Assembly (NCBI RefSeq): GCF_001552635.1
Contig: NZ_BCRO01000111.1
Span: 1 to 38,820 of the forward strand
Reading direction: 5' to 3'
Length of the DNA stretch: 38,820 nucleotides
Origin: Actinomadura hibisca NBRC 15177
Lineage (GTDB): Bacteria > Actinomycetota > Actinomycetes > Streptosporangiales > Streptosporangiaceae
Positions 7,415 through 15,451 of this stretch are shown here, piece after piece. Below the pieces are notes generated by a model that saw only the letters and a list, made by a program, of their open reading frames with translations, was not told the DNA's origin and did not search any database. A program made the translations under genes and the position numbers. Each line of letters begins with the position of its first letter. Within the stretch, counting starts at the first letter, position 1.

Positions 7415-7897
7415 ATGATTCGCACCGCCACCCCCGACGACATCCCCGACATCCTCCGCCTGATCCGTGACCTGGCCGAGTACGAGCGTGCCCTGCACGA
7501 GGTCCGGGCCACCGAGGAGAACCTACGCGCGTCATTGTTCGGCGCCGAGCCCAAGGTGTTCGGGCTCATCGCTGAGGACGAGGGCAGGGTGGTCGGGTTC
7601 GCGATCTGGTTCCTGACCTTCTCCACCTGGCTGGGCGGGCACGGGATCTACCTGGAGGACCTGTACGTCGACCCGGCCGTGCGCGGCAAGGGGCACGGAA
7701 AGCTACTGCTGGCCGAGCTGGCGCGCATCGCCGACGAGCGCGGGTACGGGCGGGTCGAGTGGTCGGTGCTGAAGTGGAACACCCCGTCGATCGACTTCTA
7801 CGAGGCGCTGGGCGCGCGGCCGCAGGACGAGTGGCAGGTGTACCGGCTGGCCGGGGAGGCGATCGGCAAGCTCGCGGCGGCGGCCGAGTCCCGCTGA
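7415..7897 (+). CDS. GNAT N-acetyltransferase, spermidine/diamine acetyltransferase-like
   Basis: This 160-residue GNAT enzyme transfers an acetyl group from acetyl-CoA to an amine. The acetyl-CoA loop appears in EDLYVDPAVRGKGHGKLLLAE. WSVLKWNTPSIDFYEALGA and the C-terminal YRLAGEAIGKLA resemble the spermidine/thialysine acetyltransferase branch. The substrate remains a guess. The ATG at 7415 has a TAACCT promoter element close upstream and no ribosome-binding site, suggesting a leaderless message. The sodN-related CRISPR-like unit lies in its upstream region. Confidence 0.85.
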   Translation: MIRTATPDDIPDILRLIRDLAEYERALHEVRATEENLRASLFGAEPKVFGLIAEDEGRVVGFAIWFLTFSTWLGGHGIYLEDLYVDPAVRGKGHGKLLLAELARIADERGYGRVEWSVLKWNTPSIDFYEALGARPQDEWQVYRLAGEAIGKLAAAAESR

Positions 7898-8057
7898 CGG
7901 CGCCGTGAGCGTGACTTATTTCGCTCGCCGTCCCGGTTTGCGTGGCGAACACCGCTGTCTGTGGGACTTTGGTGGGAAAGCCACGCGCGGCGAACGCTCG
8001 CACCGGGCTCGGTTAGCGGTAGTTTCGAAGGAGCGGGACCATCCCACGAGGAGTGAC

Positions 8058-8489
8058 GTGACCGAGGAAACCGCTGCACTGGCGGCCAGTACGAAGTTGT
8101 CCGAGCGCGACGTGGTGACGGTGAAGCTGCCGGCCGCCAGCGCGTACCTGTCCGTGCTGCGGACCGCGACCGCGGGGCTCGCGGCGCGGCTGGACTTCAC
8201 GCTGGACGAGATCGAGGACCTGCGCATCGCCATCGACGAGGCGTGCGCGATGTTGCTCGCGCAGGCGGTCCCGGGGACCGACCTGACCTGCGAGTTCGAG
8301 CTGACCGGCGACGCGATGCGCATCGCCGTGTCGGTGCTGACGATGGACGGCCGCGAGCCCGACCGCGAGACGTTCGCCTGGACGGTGCTGTCGTCGCTGG
8401 CCGGTGAGGTGGACGCCCGGGTGGGCGCCGACGACCGTGTCACCGTGACGCTCCAGAAGCGCCGCGGTGTGGCGGCGGGGGCCCCGTGA
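8058..8489 (+). CDS. RsbW-like anti-sigma regulatory factor
   Basis: This 143-residue protein has the GHKL (HATPase_c) fold of serine-kinase anti-sigma factors. Its likely job is to hold the sigma factor encoded immediately downstream inactive until stress. The region DLRIAIDEACAMLLAQAV corresponds to the N-box, but the usual asparagine that coordinates magnesium-ATP is methionine, so kinase activity is uncertain. The GTG at 8058 follows GAGGAG. Its stop codon overlaps the sigma start as GTGA, indicating coupled synthesis of the pair. No anti-anti-sigma gene is adjacent. Confidence 0.85.
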   Translation: MTEETAALAASTKLSERDVVTVKLPAASAYLSVLRTATAGLAARLDFTLDEIEDLRIAIDEACAMLLAQAVPGTDLTCEFELTGDAMRIAVSVLTMDGREPDRETFAWTVLSSLAGEVDARVGADDRVTVTLQKRRGVAAGAP

Positions 8490-9319
8490 CGGAGAAGACG
8501 ACTTCGCTGGCCGGCGCGAACGACACCGGCGACACCACCGAGCGCTCCGACACCAGCGCCGTGCCGGACCGGCAGCGGGCGCGCGCGCTGTTCGAGCGGC
8601 TGGCGCAGCTTCCCGAGGGCGACCCGGAGCGGCAGCGCATCCGGGACCAGCTCGTCGAGCTGCACCTGCCGCTGGTGGAGTACCTGGCCCGCCGCTTCCG
8701 CAACCGCGGCGAGTGGCTGGACGACCTGATCCAGGTCGCGACGATCGGTCTGATCAAGTCGATCGACCGGTTCGACCTGGGCCGGGGCGTGGAGTTCTCC
8801 ACCTACGCGACGCCGACGATCGTCGGCGAGATCAAGCGGCACTTCCGCGACAAGGGCTGGGCGGTGCGGGTGCCGCGCCGGCTCCAGGAGCTGAAGCTCT
8901 CGCTGACCAAGGCGATCAGCGATCTGGCGCAGCGCGAGGGCCGGGCCCCGACCGTCAGCGAGCTGGCGGCGCACCTCCAGATGACCGAGGAGGAGGTGCT
9001 GGAGGGCCTGGAGTCCGCCAACGCCTACTCCACGGTCTCGCTGGACGCGCCCGACTCCGGCGACGAGGACGCCCCGGCGGTGGCCGACTCGCTGGGGATG
9101 ATCGACGAGTCGCTGGAGGGCGTGGAGTACCGCGAGTCGCTGAAGCCGCTGCTGGAGAAGTTGCCGGCGCGGGAGAAGAAGATCCTGCTGCTGCGCTTCT
9201 TCGGCAACATGACGCAGTCGCAGATCGCGGCGGAGCTGGGCATCTCGCAGATGCACGTGTCGCGGTTGCTGGCGCGGACGCTGGCGCAGCTGCGCGACGG
9301 TCTCACCGCCGACGAGTGA
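8486..9319 (+). CDS. SigB/SigF/SigG-family RNA polymerase sigma factor
   Basis: This 277-residue group 3 sigma factor directs RNA polymerase to stress or differentiation promoters. Region 2 includes DDLIQVATIGLIKSIDRFD and FSTYATPTIVGEIKRHFRDK. Region 3 follows, and region 4 ends in MTQSQIAAELGISQMHVSRL, a helix-turn-helix that reads the -35 element. An acidic linker of about 25 residues separates regions 3 and 4. It is translationally coupled to the RsbW-like gene, so partner switching is the likely control. A 10-bp-stem terminator follows. Confidence 0.94.
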   Translation: MTEKTTSLAGANDTGDTTERSDTSAVPDRQRARALFERLAQLPEGDPERQRIRDQLVELHLPLVEYLARRFRNRGEWLDDLIQVATIGLIKSIDRFDLGRGVEFSTYATPTIVGEIKRHFRDKGWAVRVPRRLQELKLSLTKAISDLAQREGRAPTVSELAAHLQMTEEEVLEGLESANAYSTVSLDAPDSGDEDAPAVADSLGMIDESLEGVEYRESLKPLLEKLPAREKKILLLRFFGNMTQSQIAAELGISQMHVSRLLARTLAQLRDGLTADE

Positions 9320-9332
9320 GCCGGACTGACAC

Positions 9333-9366
9333 GGACGCCGGGTTCCCTTTCGGGGGCCCGGCGTCC
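9333..9366. terminator. Bidirectional terminator between convergent genes
   Basis: GGACGCCGGG at 9333-9342 pairs perfectly with CCCGGCGTCC at 9357-9366 around a TTCCCTTTCGGGGG core that can pair further. It serves the sigma gene and the convergent membrane-protein gene. Confidence 0.85.
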
Positions 9367-9371
9367 GGCTG

Positions 9372-9830
9372 TCAGGAGCGGGGCTTGGAGCGGCCGCTCT
9401 TGGGCTCGGGGTCCGCAGCGGGAGCGTCCTCGTCGTCGGCCTCGGCCTGGGCGAGCCAGGCGGTGGTCGGCGGGGCCAGGACGGTGACCAGCGCGCCGAT
9501 CGCGGCGATGCCGAGCGGGACGGCGTAGAAGGGCTGCTCGCTCTGCCACAACGACCAGGCGACCGGCAGCGAGAACAGCTGGGTGACGACGACGGGCGCG
9601 CGGCTCCACTGCTCGGCGCGCAGCAGCCCGCGGGCCACGCCGAGCATCGCGGCGCCGCCGACCAGGGCCATGACGGTCACCGCGACGGCGGTGACGGGGT
9701 CGACCGCCTTGCCGATCGCGGTCTCCACTCCGACGAACAGGCCGAAGCCGAGCGCGGCCAGTCCCTCGGCGGCTTCGAGGGCGGCGGCGGCGTACACGGT
9801 GCCGGGGCGCCGGGCGGATGGCTGGGTCAC
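9372..9830 (-). CDS. Small four-helix membrane protein
   Basis: This 152-residue protein has about four hydrophobic segments (from YAAAALEAAEGLAALGFGL to FYAVPLGIAAIGALVTVLAP). It ends in an acidic then basic tail (DDEDAPAADPEPKSGRSKPRS). It resembles a common uncharacterised actinobacterial integral membrane family and I assign no function. I chose the GTG at 9830 because the hydrophobic core starts soon after it and no better start exists before the divergent lipid-kinase gene. The two genes may share a promoter region of about 70 bp. Confidence 0.75.
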   Translation of the reverse strand: MTQPSARRPGTVYAAAALEAAEGLAALGFGLFVGVETAIGKAVDPVTAVAVTVMALVGGAAMLGVARGLLRAEQWSRAPVVVTQLFSLPVAWSLWQSEQPFYAVPLGIAAIGALVTVLAPPTTAWLAQAEADDEDAPAADPEPKSGRSKPRS

Positions 9831-9890
9831 AACGCCAAACCCTACTCGCCCGTGCCCGTGGGCCCGCACCGGCCGGGCGGAGGGTGCGGA

Positions 9891-9896
9891 TACCCT
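9891..9896 (+). promoter_or_regulatory. Leaderless -10 element for lipid kinase
   Basis: TACCCT ends six bases before the GTG at 9903 and no ribosome-binding site is visible, which fits a leaderless message. Confidence 0.5.
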
Positions 9897-9902
9897 GGCG
9901 CG

Positions 9903-10844
9903 GTGCGCGCCATGCTGATCGCCAACCCCAAGGCGACCTCGACCTCCCGGCGGGCCCGCGGCATCCTGGTGCGGGCCTTCTCCGGCCACCTCGACCTCGT
10001 GCTCGCCGAGACCGGGCACCGCGGCCACGCGACCGAGCTGGCGCGGCGGGCCGCCGACGAGGGCTTCGACGTGGTGATCGCGCTCGGCGGCGACGGCACG
10101 GTGAACGAGGCGGTCAACGGGCTGCTGGCGCACGGCCCCGATCCGGGCCTGCCGGCGCTGGCGGTGCTGCCGTGCGGGAGCGCGAACGTGTTCGCGCGGG
10201 CGCTGGGCCTGCCCAACGACCCGATCGCCGCGACGCGCCCGGTGCTGGCGGCGCTGCGGGCGGGACGGTACCGGTCGGTGGGGCTGGCGACGGCGGGGCT
10301 GGAGGACGGCGTCGAGCGGTACTTCACCTTCAACGCCGGGGTGGGGCTGGACGCCGAGGTGGTCCGGGAGGTGGAACTGCGGCGGGTGGCGGGCGCGAAG
10401 GCCGATCCGTCGCTGTATGTGCGCACCGCGTTGCGCCATTTCTTCACCGGCACCGATCGGCGCGATCCGCCCCTTACGTTGGAAGTGCCGGGGCGGCCCG
10501 CCATATCGGGGCTCTTTCTCTCCTTCGTCTCCAATACCGCGCCGTGGACTTTCCTCGGCCGCGCGCCGGTGAATCCCACTCCGAAGGCGAACTTCTCGCG
10601 CGGGCTGGATGTGTTCGGGATGCGTTCGCTGGCGCTCGGCCCGACGCTGGGCGCGCTGGGGCAGATGATGCTGGCGCGGACCCGTCCGGTGCAGGGTCGC
10701 CAGGTGGTGAACGTGCACGATGCGGCCCAGGTCACACTGCACGCGGAGCGTCCGGTGGCCTTCCAGCTGGACGGCGACTACCTTGGGGAGCAGCGCGGGA
10801 TCGTGTTCCGGTCGGTGCCCAAGGCGGTACGCATTGTCATATGA
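9903..10844 (+). CDS. Diacylglycerol kinase-family lipid kinase
   Basis: This 313-residue enzyme of the DAGK catalytic family (YegS/DgkB/LCB5 type) phosphorylates a lipid or sphingoid alcohol with ATP at the membrane. The nucleotide loop GGDGTVNEAVNGLL is diagnostic, with the second motif LPCGSANVFARALGLP. The C-terminal beta-sandwich ends in FQLDGDYLGEQ. The first residues (MRAMLIANPKA) match the usual N-terminus and support the GTG at 9903. The exact lipid, diacylglycerol or another, cannot be told from sequence. Confidence 0.88.
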   Translation: MRAMLIANPKATSTSRRARGILVRAFSGHLDLVLAETGHRGHATELARRAADEGFDVVIALGGDGTVNEAVNGLLAHGPDPGLPALAVLPCGSANVFARALGLPNDPIAATRPVLAALRAGRYRSVGLATAGLEDGVERYFTFNAGVGLDAEVVREVELRRVAGAKADPSLYVRTALRHFFTGTDRRDPPLTLEVPGRPAISGLFLSFVSNTAPWTFLGRAPVNPTPKANFSRGLDVFGMRSLALGPTLGALGQMMLARTRPVQGRQVVNVHDAAQVTLHAERPVAFQLDGDYLGEQRGIVFRSVPKAVRIVI

Positions 10845-11135
10845 GGCTGTTCGCGGTGCCTGTTAACAGGAAAGCAACACCGCCGACCCGCTGATGTGAC
10901 ACATGCGACACTCATACTTTGCGAAACGTTTCTCCAAGGTCTTGCGTGCTCCGGCGCCGCCCTGACACGCTCAAAGTGCGTCGGCCGACAGGGGCCCAGT
11001 GTCGTCAGCCTCCTGATCGCCGCGTCGCCGCATCTCACCCCATGACCAAAACTTTTGCGTCCCGGGGTGTTCGCGACATGTGAAACCGTTCACAAGTTGA
11101 GTGTTTACACCACCGCTGACGAAGGAGTGGACCGC
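10845..11135. promoter_or_regulatory. Promoter region of whiB1
   Basis: This 291-bp region has no convincing gene. It carries a perfect CRP-type site at 11079-11094 (separate entry), a perfect palindrome GAAACGTTTC at 10923-10932, and a half-matching CRP-like sequence TGTGACACATGCGACA at 10895-10910. CATACTTTG at about 10913 could hold a -10 element, but I could not settle a transcription start. Confidence 0.5.
11079..11094. promoter_or_regulatory. CRP/FNR-type binding site before whiB1
   Basis: TGTGAAACCGTTCACA is an exact TGTGA-N6-TCACA palindrome, the consensus for cAMP receptor proteins including the mycobacterial one. It lies 42 bp before the whiB1 start codon. In M. tuberculosis the whiB1 promoter is known to be controlled by the CRP homologue, so the site is probably functional and conserved. 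The sign of regulation here is not known. Confidence 0.75.
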
Positions 11136-11402
11136 ATGGACTGGCGCCACCGCGCAGCCTGCCGTGACGTGGACCCCGAACTGTTCTTCCCGATCGGGAA
11201 CACCGGGCCCGCGCTCCTGCAGATCGAAGAGGCCAAGCAGGTATGCCGGCGATGTGACGAGACCGACGCGTGCCTGCGCTGGGCGCTGGAGTCCGGCCAG
11301 GACTCGGGCGTGTGGGGCGGCATGGGCGAGGACGAGCGCCGCGCCCTGAAGCGCCGCACCGCGCGGGCGCGTGCCCGCGCCAACGCCGACATCGGCGCCT
11401 GA
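11136..11402 (+). CDS. whiB1: WhiB1/WblE-type iron-sulfur transcription factor
   Basis: This 88-residue Wbl protein holds a nitric-oxide- and oxygen-sensitive [4Fe-4S] cluster and controls transcription by binding the housekeeping sigma factor. The four cluster cysteines are at residues 9, 37, 40 and 46, followed by the GVWGG turn at about 58-62 and a basic DNA-contacting tail. The sequence from MDWRHRAACRD onward closely resembles WhiB1 of mycobacteria and WblE of streptomycetes. The ATG at 11136 follows GAAGGAG. It faces the pdtaS histidine kinase gene, an arrangement also found in mycobacteria. Confidence 0.93.
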   Translation: MDWRHRAACRDVDPELFFPIGNTGPALLQIEEAKQVCRRCDETDACLRWALESGQDSGVWGGMGEDERRALKRRTARARARANADIGA

Positions 11403-11507
11403 CCCACCACCGGAAACACTCCTGAACGAGCGGTAGAGCAAGCGACAGGCGGCGTCGCCTCCGAACCTCAGAGCCCGGAGAGCCCCCAGCGCCCGCCGAT
11501 GACGATC

Positions 11508-11538
11508 GAACCCCCGTGGCCCACGGCCACGGGGGTTC
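11508..11538. terminator. Perfect 14-bp-stem bidirectional terminator
   Basis: GAACCCCCGTGGCC at 11508-11521 and GGCCACGGGGGTTC at 11525-11538 are exact complements with a CAC loop. The element lies between convergent whiB1 and pdtaS and can end both transcripts. Confidence 0.88.
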
Positions 11539-11606
11539 GTCATTTCCGGGCCCCGGCGGACGGCCGGGCCGCCCGGGGTCGTGCCGGTCGGCGCGGCCGC
11601 GCGCCG

Positions 11607-13289
11607 CTAGCGAGGCGGGCCGGGGCGTTGTCCCTGGTCGAGCGGGACGTCCACCTCGACCTCGGTGCCGCCGCCGGGCCGCCGCCGGAAGTCCAATCGC
11701 CCGCCCAGCTCGCCCACGATGAGGGTGCGGACGATCTGGAGGCCGAGGCTGTTGCTGCTCTCGACGTCGAAGTCCTCGGGCAGGCCCACGCCGTCGTCGG
11801 ACACCACGACCACGAGCCGCCGCCCCTGCGCGGCCCGTCCGGACGGCCCCGCCGGGGGTTCCTCGCCCGCCTCCTGGGGCGTGCGGTCGTCCTTGCTGGG
11901 CCAGTCGCCCCAGACGGCGATGTCGGTGGTGTTCAGGACCTTGCCGGGCTCGCCGTAGCGGCGGGCGGCGACCTCCAGCGTGCCGAAGCGGTTGGCGAGG
12001 CCGTGCTCCAGGGCGTTCTGGAGCAGCTCGGTCAGCGCCATCGCCAGCGGCGTGGCGACCTCGGCGGGCAGCACGCCGAAGGTGCCGGTGCGCTTGGGCA
12101 CCACGCGGGTCTCGGGGGTGGACACCTCCCCCGCCATGGTGATCACGCGGTCCGCGATGTCGTCGAAGTCGATCAGCTCGTCCGGGGTGAGCGACAACGT
12201 CTCGTGCACGATGGCGATCGAGCCGACGCGGCGCACCGCCTCGTCCAGCGCGGCGCGGCCCTCGGGGATGCGCAGCCGCCGGGCCTGGAGGCGCAGCAGG
12301 GCCGCCACCGTCTGGAGGTTGTTCTTGACCCGGTGGTGGATCTCCCGGATGGTGGCGTCCTTGGTCATCAGCTCGCGGTCGCGCCAGCGCAGCTCGGTGA
12401 CGTCGCGGCACAACACGATCGCGCCGATCCGGGCCCCGCCGACCACCAGCGGGATCGTGCGCAGCTGCATCACCGACCCGGCGGCCTCGACCTCGACCTC
12501 GCGCGGCGCCTTGCCGCTGAGCACGGTGGTCAGCGCCTCCTCCATCGGCTCGCCGGTGTCGCACAGCTCACCGGTGACCGCGCCCAGCAGCTCACCGACC
12601 AGGTCGCCCGCGAAGCCGAGCCGCCGGTAGGCCGACTGGGCGTTGGGGCTGGCGTAACCAACGCGGCCGCCCCGGTCGAGCCGGATCAGGCCGTCGCCGA
12701 CGCGGGGCGAGCGCACCATGTTGGGCTCCTCGCCGGGCACCGGGAACCGGCCCTCGGAGATCATCTGGGCGAGGTCGCTGGCGCTCTGGAGGTAGGTCAG
12801 CTCCAGGCGGCTCGGGGTGCGGGCCGAGCTGAGGTTGGTGCTGCGCTGGATGACGCCGAGCAGCTTGGCGCCGCGCCGCACCGGGATGGACTCCTCGCGG
12901 ACCGGGATGCCGCTGCCCCACTCGGGGTCGCCCTCGCGGACGATGCGCTTCTCGCGCCACGCCACGTCGATCAGGCCGCGCCGCCCGGTCCGCACCACCT
13001 TGCCGACCAGGTCCTCGGGGTAGGCGGTGGGGCCGGTGGTGGGCCGCATCTGCGCGATCGCCACCCAGCCGGGCACCGCGCCGCCGTCCGGCGCGGGCCG
13101 CCGCCGCCCGGACTCGGCGGGCAGCGTGTCGGCCGACCGCAGCGGGACCCACAGCAGCAGGTCGGCGAAGGACAGGTCGGCCAGCAGCTGCCAGTCCGAC
13201 ACCAGGGCGTGCAGCCACTCCACGTCGCTGTCGGTCAGATCCGTGTGGTCGCGCACCAGGTCGCTCAACGTAGGCACAAAGCCCATCAT
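11607..13289 (-). CDS. pdtaS: PdtaS-type sensor histidine kinase
   Basis: This soluble kinase of about 560 residues has an N-terminal GAF domain (LSFADLLLWVPL, then IAQMRPTTGPTAYPEDLVG) and a PAS domain in the middle. A HisKA_2 dimerisation helix follows with the phospho-accepting histidine in EIHHRVKNNLQTVAALLRLQ (about residue 318). The C-terminal HATPase has ELLQNALEHG and SDDGVGLPEDF. Its mycobacterial counterpart phosphorylates the ANTAR response regulator PdtaR, which controls antitermination. The whiB1-pdtaS pairing supports orthology. The start is uncertain: I prefer ATG-ATG at 13289 because homologues begin shortly before TLSDL, but 13313 is possible. The HATPase contains a low-complexity insert (TPQEAGEEPPAGPSGRAAQG). 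Confidence 0.9.
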   Translation of the reverse strand: MMGFVPTLSDLVRDHTDLTDSDVEWLHALVSDWQLLADLSFADLLLWVPLRSADTLPAESGRRRPAPDGGAVPGWVAIAQMRPTTGPTAYPEDLVGKVVRTGRRGLIDVAWREKRIVREGDPEWGSGIPVREESIPVRRGAKLLGVIQRSTNLSSARTPSRLELTYLQSASDLAQMISEGRFPVPGEEPNMVRSPRVGDGLIRLDRGGRVGYASPNAQSAYRRLGFAGDLVGELLGAVTGELCDTGEPMEEALTTVLSGKAPREVEVEAAGSVMQLRTIPLVVGGARIGAIVLCRDVTELRWRDRELMTKDATIREIHHRVKNNLQTVAALLRLQARRLRIPEGRAALDEAVRRVGSIAIVHETLSLTPDELIDFDDIADRVITMAGEVSTPETRVVPKRTGTFGVLPAEVATPLAMALTELLQNALEHGLANRFGTLEVAARRYGEPGKVLNTTDIAVWGDWPSKDDRTPQEAGEEPPAGPSGRAAQGRRLVVVVSDDGVGLPEDFDVESSNSLGLQIVRTLIVGELGGRLDFRRRPGGGTEVEVDVPLDQGQRPGPPR

Positions 13290-13348
13290 CGCCCATTTGT
13301 AGGTCCGCCCCATCACGATCAGGGGTTCCACCTGGCAGGATTCCGGCC

Positions 13349-14509
13349 ATGACCGACGTGCTGGCCCGCTTCCGCACCGCCGCCGACCGCCGCGCCGCCG
13401 AGGGACTGCGCCGGGCGTTGCGTCCACGTAGCGCCGACCACGACGGCCTGGTGGACCTGGCCTCCAACGACTACCTGGGCCTGTCGCGCGACCCGCGCCT
13501 GGTGGCGGCGGCGGCGGACGCCGCGCGCCGCTGGGGCACCGGCTCGACCGGATCGCGCCTGGTCACCGGCAGCACGGGGCTGCACGCCGAGCTGGACCGG
13601 CGGCTGGCGGAGTTCACCGGCAGCGCCGCCGGGCTGGTGTTGTCGTCGGGCTACCTGGCCAACCTGAGCGTCGCGGCGCTGGCGGGGCCGGGCGTCCTGG
13701 TGGTGTCCGACCAGGTGAACCACGCGTCGATCGTGGACGCCTGCCGCCTGTCGCGCTCCCGCGTGGTGGTCGTGCCGCACCGTGACACGGCCGCCGTCGA
13801 GCAGGCCCTCGCCGATCGGGAGGAGGAGCACGCCCTGGTGGTCACCGACGCGGTGTTCTCCGTGGACGGCGACCTGGCCCCGCTGGAGGCGCTGCACGGG
13901 ATCGTCCGCGCGCACGGCGCGCTGCTGGTGATCGACGAGGCGCACGCCCTCGGCGTGGTGGGCGAGCAGGGCCGGGGCGCGGCCCACGCCGCCGGGATCG
14001 CGGGCGAGCCCGAAGTCGTCCTCACCCTGACGTTGTCGAAGTCGCTGGCCGCCCAGGGCGGGGCGGTGCTGGCCGCCCCGGAGATCATCGAGACGCTGGT
14101 GGACACCGCCCGCGCGTTCATCTTCGACACCGGCCTCAACCCGGCCGCCGCCGGTGCCGCGCTGGCCGCCCTGGAGATCATCGAGTCGGACCCGGCCCTG
14201 CCCGCCCGCGCCCGGACCCGCGCGCACCAGATGTCGGCGCTGGCGGCCGGACTCGGCCTGGAGACGACCGTCCCGGCCGCCGCCGTGGTCCCGGTGTTCC
14301 TGGGCGAGCCGCACGCCGCGCTGGCCGCCCGCGAGACCTGCCGCGAGCACGGCCTGAACGTCGGCTGCTTCCGGCCACCGTCGGTGCCCAAAGGCCGCGC
14401 CTGCCTGCGGCTCACCGCCCGCGCCACGGTCGGCGAGGCCGACCTCACAACACTCCGGCGCGCCCTGACGGCCGTGGCGGGCTCTACCGGCCGTAGTCTT
14501 CAGACGTAA
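13349..14509 (+). CDS. bioF: 8-amino-7-oxononanoate synthase
   Basis: This 386-residue PLP enzyme condenses pimeloyl thioester with alanine in the first committed ring-forming stage of biotin synthesis. The N-terminal LASNDYLGLSRDPRL, the cofactor-contacting IDEAHALG (Asp196, His199) and the PLP lysine 231 in TLSKSLAAQGGAV are present. The length matches the family. The ATG at 13349 has AGGA about ten bases upstream. The usual partner bioA is not in the window, and bioB-bioD lie 2.8 kb away on the other strand beyond dasR and a Uma2 gene. dasR follows after 37 bp, so the two may be co-transcribed. Confidence 0.93.
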   Translation: MTDVLARFRTAADRRAAEGLRRALRPRSADHDGLVDLASNDYLGLSRDPRLVAAAADAARRWGTGSTGSRLVTGSTGLHAELDRRLAEFTGSAAGLVLSSGYLANLSVAALAGPGVLVVSDQVNHASIVDACRLSRSRVVVVPHRDTAAVEQALADREEEHALVVTDAVFSVDGDLAPLEALHGIVRAHGALLVIDEAHALGVVGEQGRGAAHAAGIAGEPEVVLTLTLSKSLAAQGGAVLAAPEIIETLVDTARAFIFDTGLNPAAAGAALAALEIIESDPALPARARTRAHQMSALAAGLGLETTVPAAAVVPVFLGEPHAALAARETCREHGLNVGCFRPPSVPKGRACLRLTARATVGEADLTTLRRALTAVAGSTGRSLQT

Positions 14510-14546
14510 CATCGGGGACAACCGGTGATGAACGTGAGGAGAGGCC

Positions 14547-15347
14547 GTGACGGAGGTCAGGGGCGGGCCCCGGCACGGGGTGGGTTTCGAGCGCACGGGC
14601 TTCGAGCGCGGTGACGTCGGCCGCCACCACTCGGCGCAGGCGCCCCGCATCCCCAAGTACTACAAGCTCAAGGAACTGCTCGTCGAGCTGATCCAGTCGT
14701 TGCCGCCGGGCAGCCCGCTGCCGCCCGAGCGCGCCCTGGCCGAGAAGTACGAGACCTCCCGCACCACCGTCCGCCAGGCCCTGGCCGAGCTGGTGGTGGA
14801 GGGCCGCCTCCAGCGCATCCAGGGCAAGGGCACCTTCGTCGCCAAACCGAAGGTGTCCCAGGAACTCCAGCTGGTCTCCTACACCGAGGACATGCGCCAC
14901 CACGGCCTGCACCCCGAGACCCGCATCCTGGAGATCGGCTACGTCAGCGCCGACGAGCGCCTGGCCGCGCTGCTGGGCATCCGCCCCGGCGGCCGCGTGT
15001 TGCGCATCCACCGGCTGCGCCTGGCCGACGGCGAGGCGATGTCGATCGACACCTCCCACCTGCCCGCCCGCCGCTTCCCGGGCCTGCGCCGCGAACTCCC
15101 CCGCCACCGCTCCCTCTACGAGACCCTGGCGACGGCCTACGACGTGCACCTGGCCGAGGCGGAGGAGACGATCGAGACGGTGCTGGCCACCCCGCACGAC
15201 GCGCAACTGCTGGCGGTGGACGTGGGCCTGCCGATGTTGCTGCTGTCGCGGCACGCGTTCGACTCGACGGGCCAGCCGGTGGAGTGGGCGCAGTCGTTGT
15301 ACCGGGGCGACCGCTACAAGTTCATCACCCGCCTGCGCCGCCACTGA
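14547..15347 (+). CDS. dasR: DasR-like GntR/HutC-family regulator
   Basis: This 266-residue regulator has an N-terminal winged helix (PKYYKLKELLVELIQSLPPG, then TSRTTVRQALAELVVEGRLQ) and a C-terminal UTRA ligand domain (SLYETLATAYDVHLAEAEET, then EWAQSLYRGDRYKFITRL). The resemblance to Streptomyces DasR is very close through both domains. DasR senses glucosamine-6-phosphate-type ligands and represses chitin and N-acetylglucosamine genes. The GTG at 14547 follows GAGGAGAGGCC. No chitin or phosphotransferase genes are in the window, so its targets are presumably elsewhere; location right after bioF is unusual. Confidence 0.9.
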   Translation: MTEVRGGPRHGVGFERTGFERGDVGRHHSAQAPRIPKYYKLKELLVELIQSLPPGSPLPPERALAEKYETSRTTVRQALAELVVEGRLQRIQGKGTFVAKPKVSQELQLVSYTEDMRHHGLHPETRILEIGYVSADERLAALLGIRPGGRVLRIHRLRLADGEAMSIDTSHLPARRFPGLRRELPRHRSLYETLATAYDVHLAEAEETIETVLATPHDAQLLAVDVGLPMLLLSRHAFDSTGQPVEWAQSLYRGDRYKFITRLRRH

Positions 15348-15379
15348 CGGGCCCCGCGCCCGCCGGTGACTAATCGTGC

Positions 15380-15401
15380 TGTTCTGAGTACGCTTAGAAC
15401 A
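15380..15401. promoter_or_regulatory. Inverted repeat upstream of Uma2 gene
   Basis: TGTTCT at 15380-15385 and AGAACA at 15396-15401 are exact inverted arms, with AG/CT also pairing further in. The right arm overlaps the LexA-like box. It is a candidate operator for an unidentified regulator. Confidence 0.4.
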
Positions 15402-15408
15402 CCTGTTC
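15397..15408. promoter_or_regulatory. LexA (SOS) box-like dyad
   Basis: GAACACCTGTTC has the GAAC-N4-GTTC core of the Gram-positive/actinobacterial LexA box, with R at the first and Y at the last central position. It ends two bases before a possible -10 element TACGAT at 15411-15416, where a bound repressor would block polymerase. The outer positions do not match the fullest consensus. Confidence 0.45.
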
Positions 15409-15451
15409 CCTACGATGACTGGAGCAAATCGTGAGGGAGGAGTCACCCGAC

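Noticed and set aside
10841..10894. A 17-codon frame overlapping the lipid-kinase stop as ATGA
   Set aside because: It has no family resemblance and ends quickly; an ATGA overlap of this length is expected by chance.
10895..10910. Second CRP-like site TGTGACACATGCGACA upstream of whiB1
   Set aside because: Only one half matches the consensus (the other has three of five), so I did not list it as a separate site.
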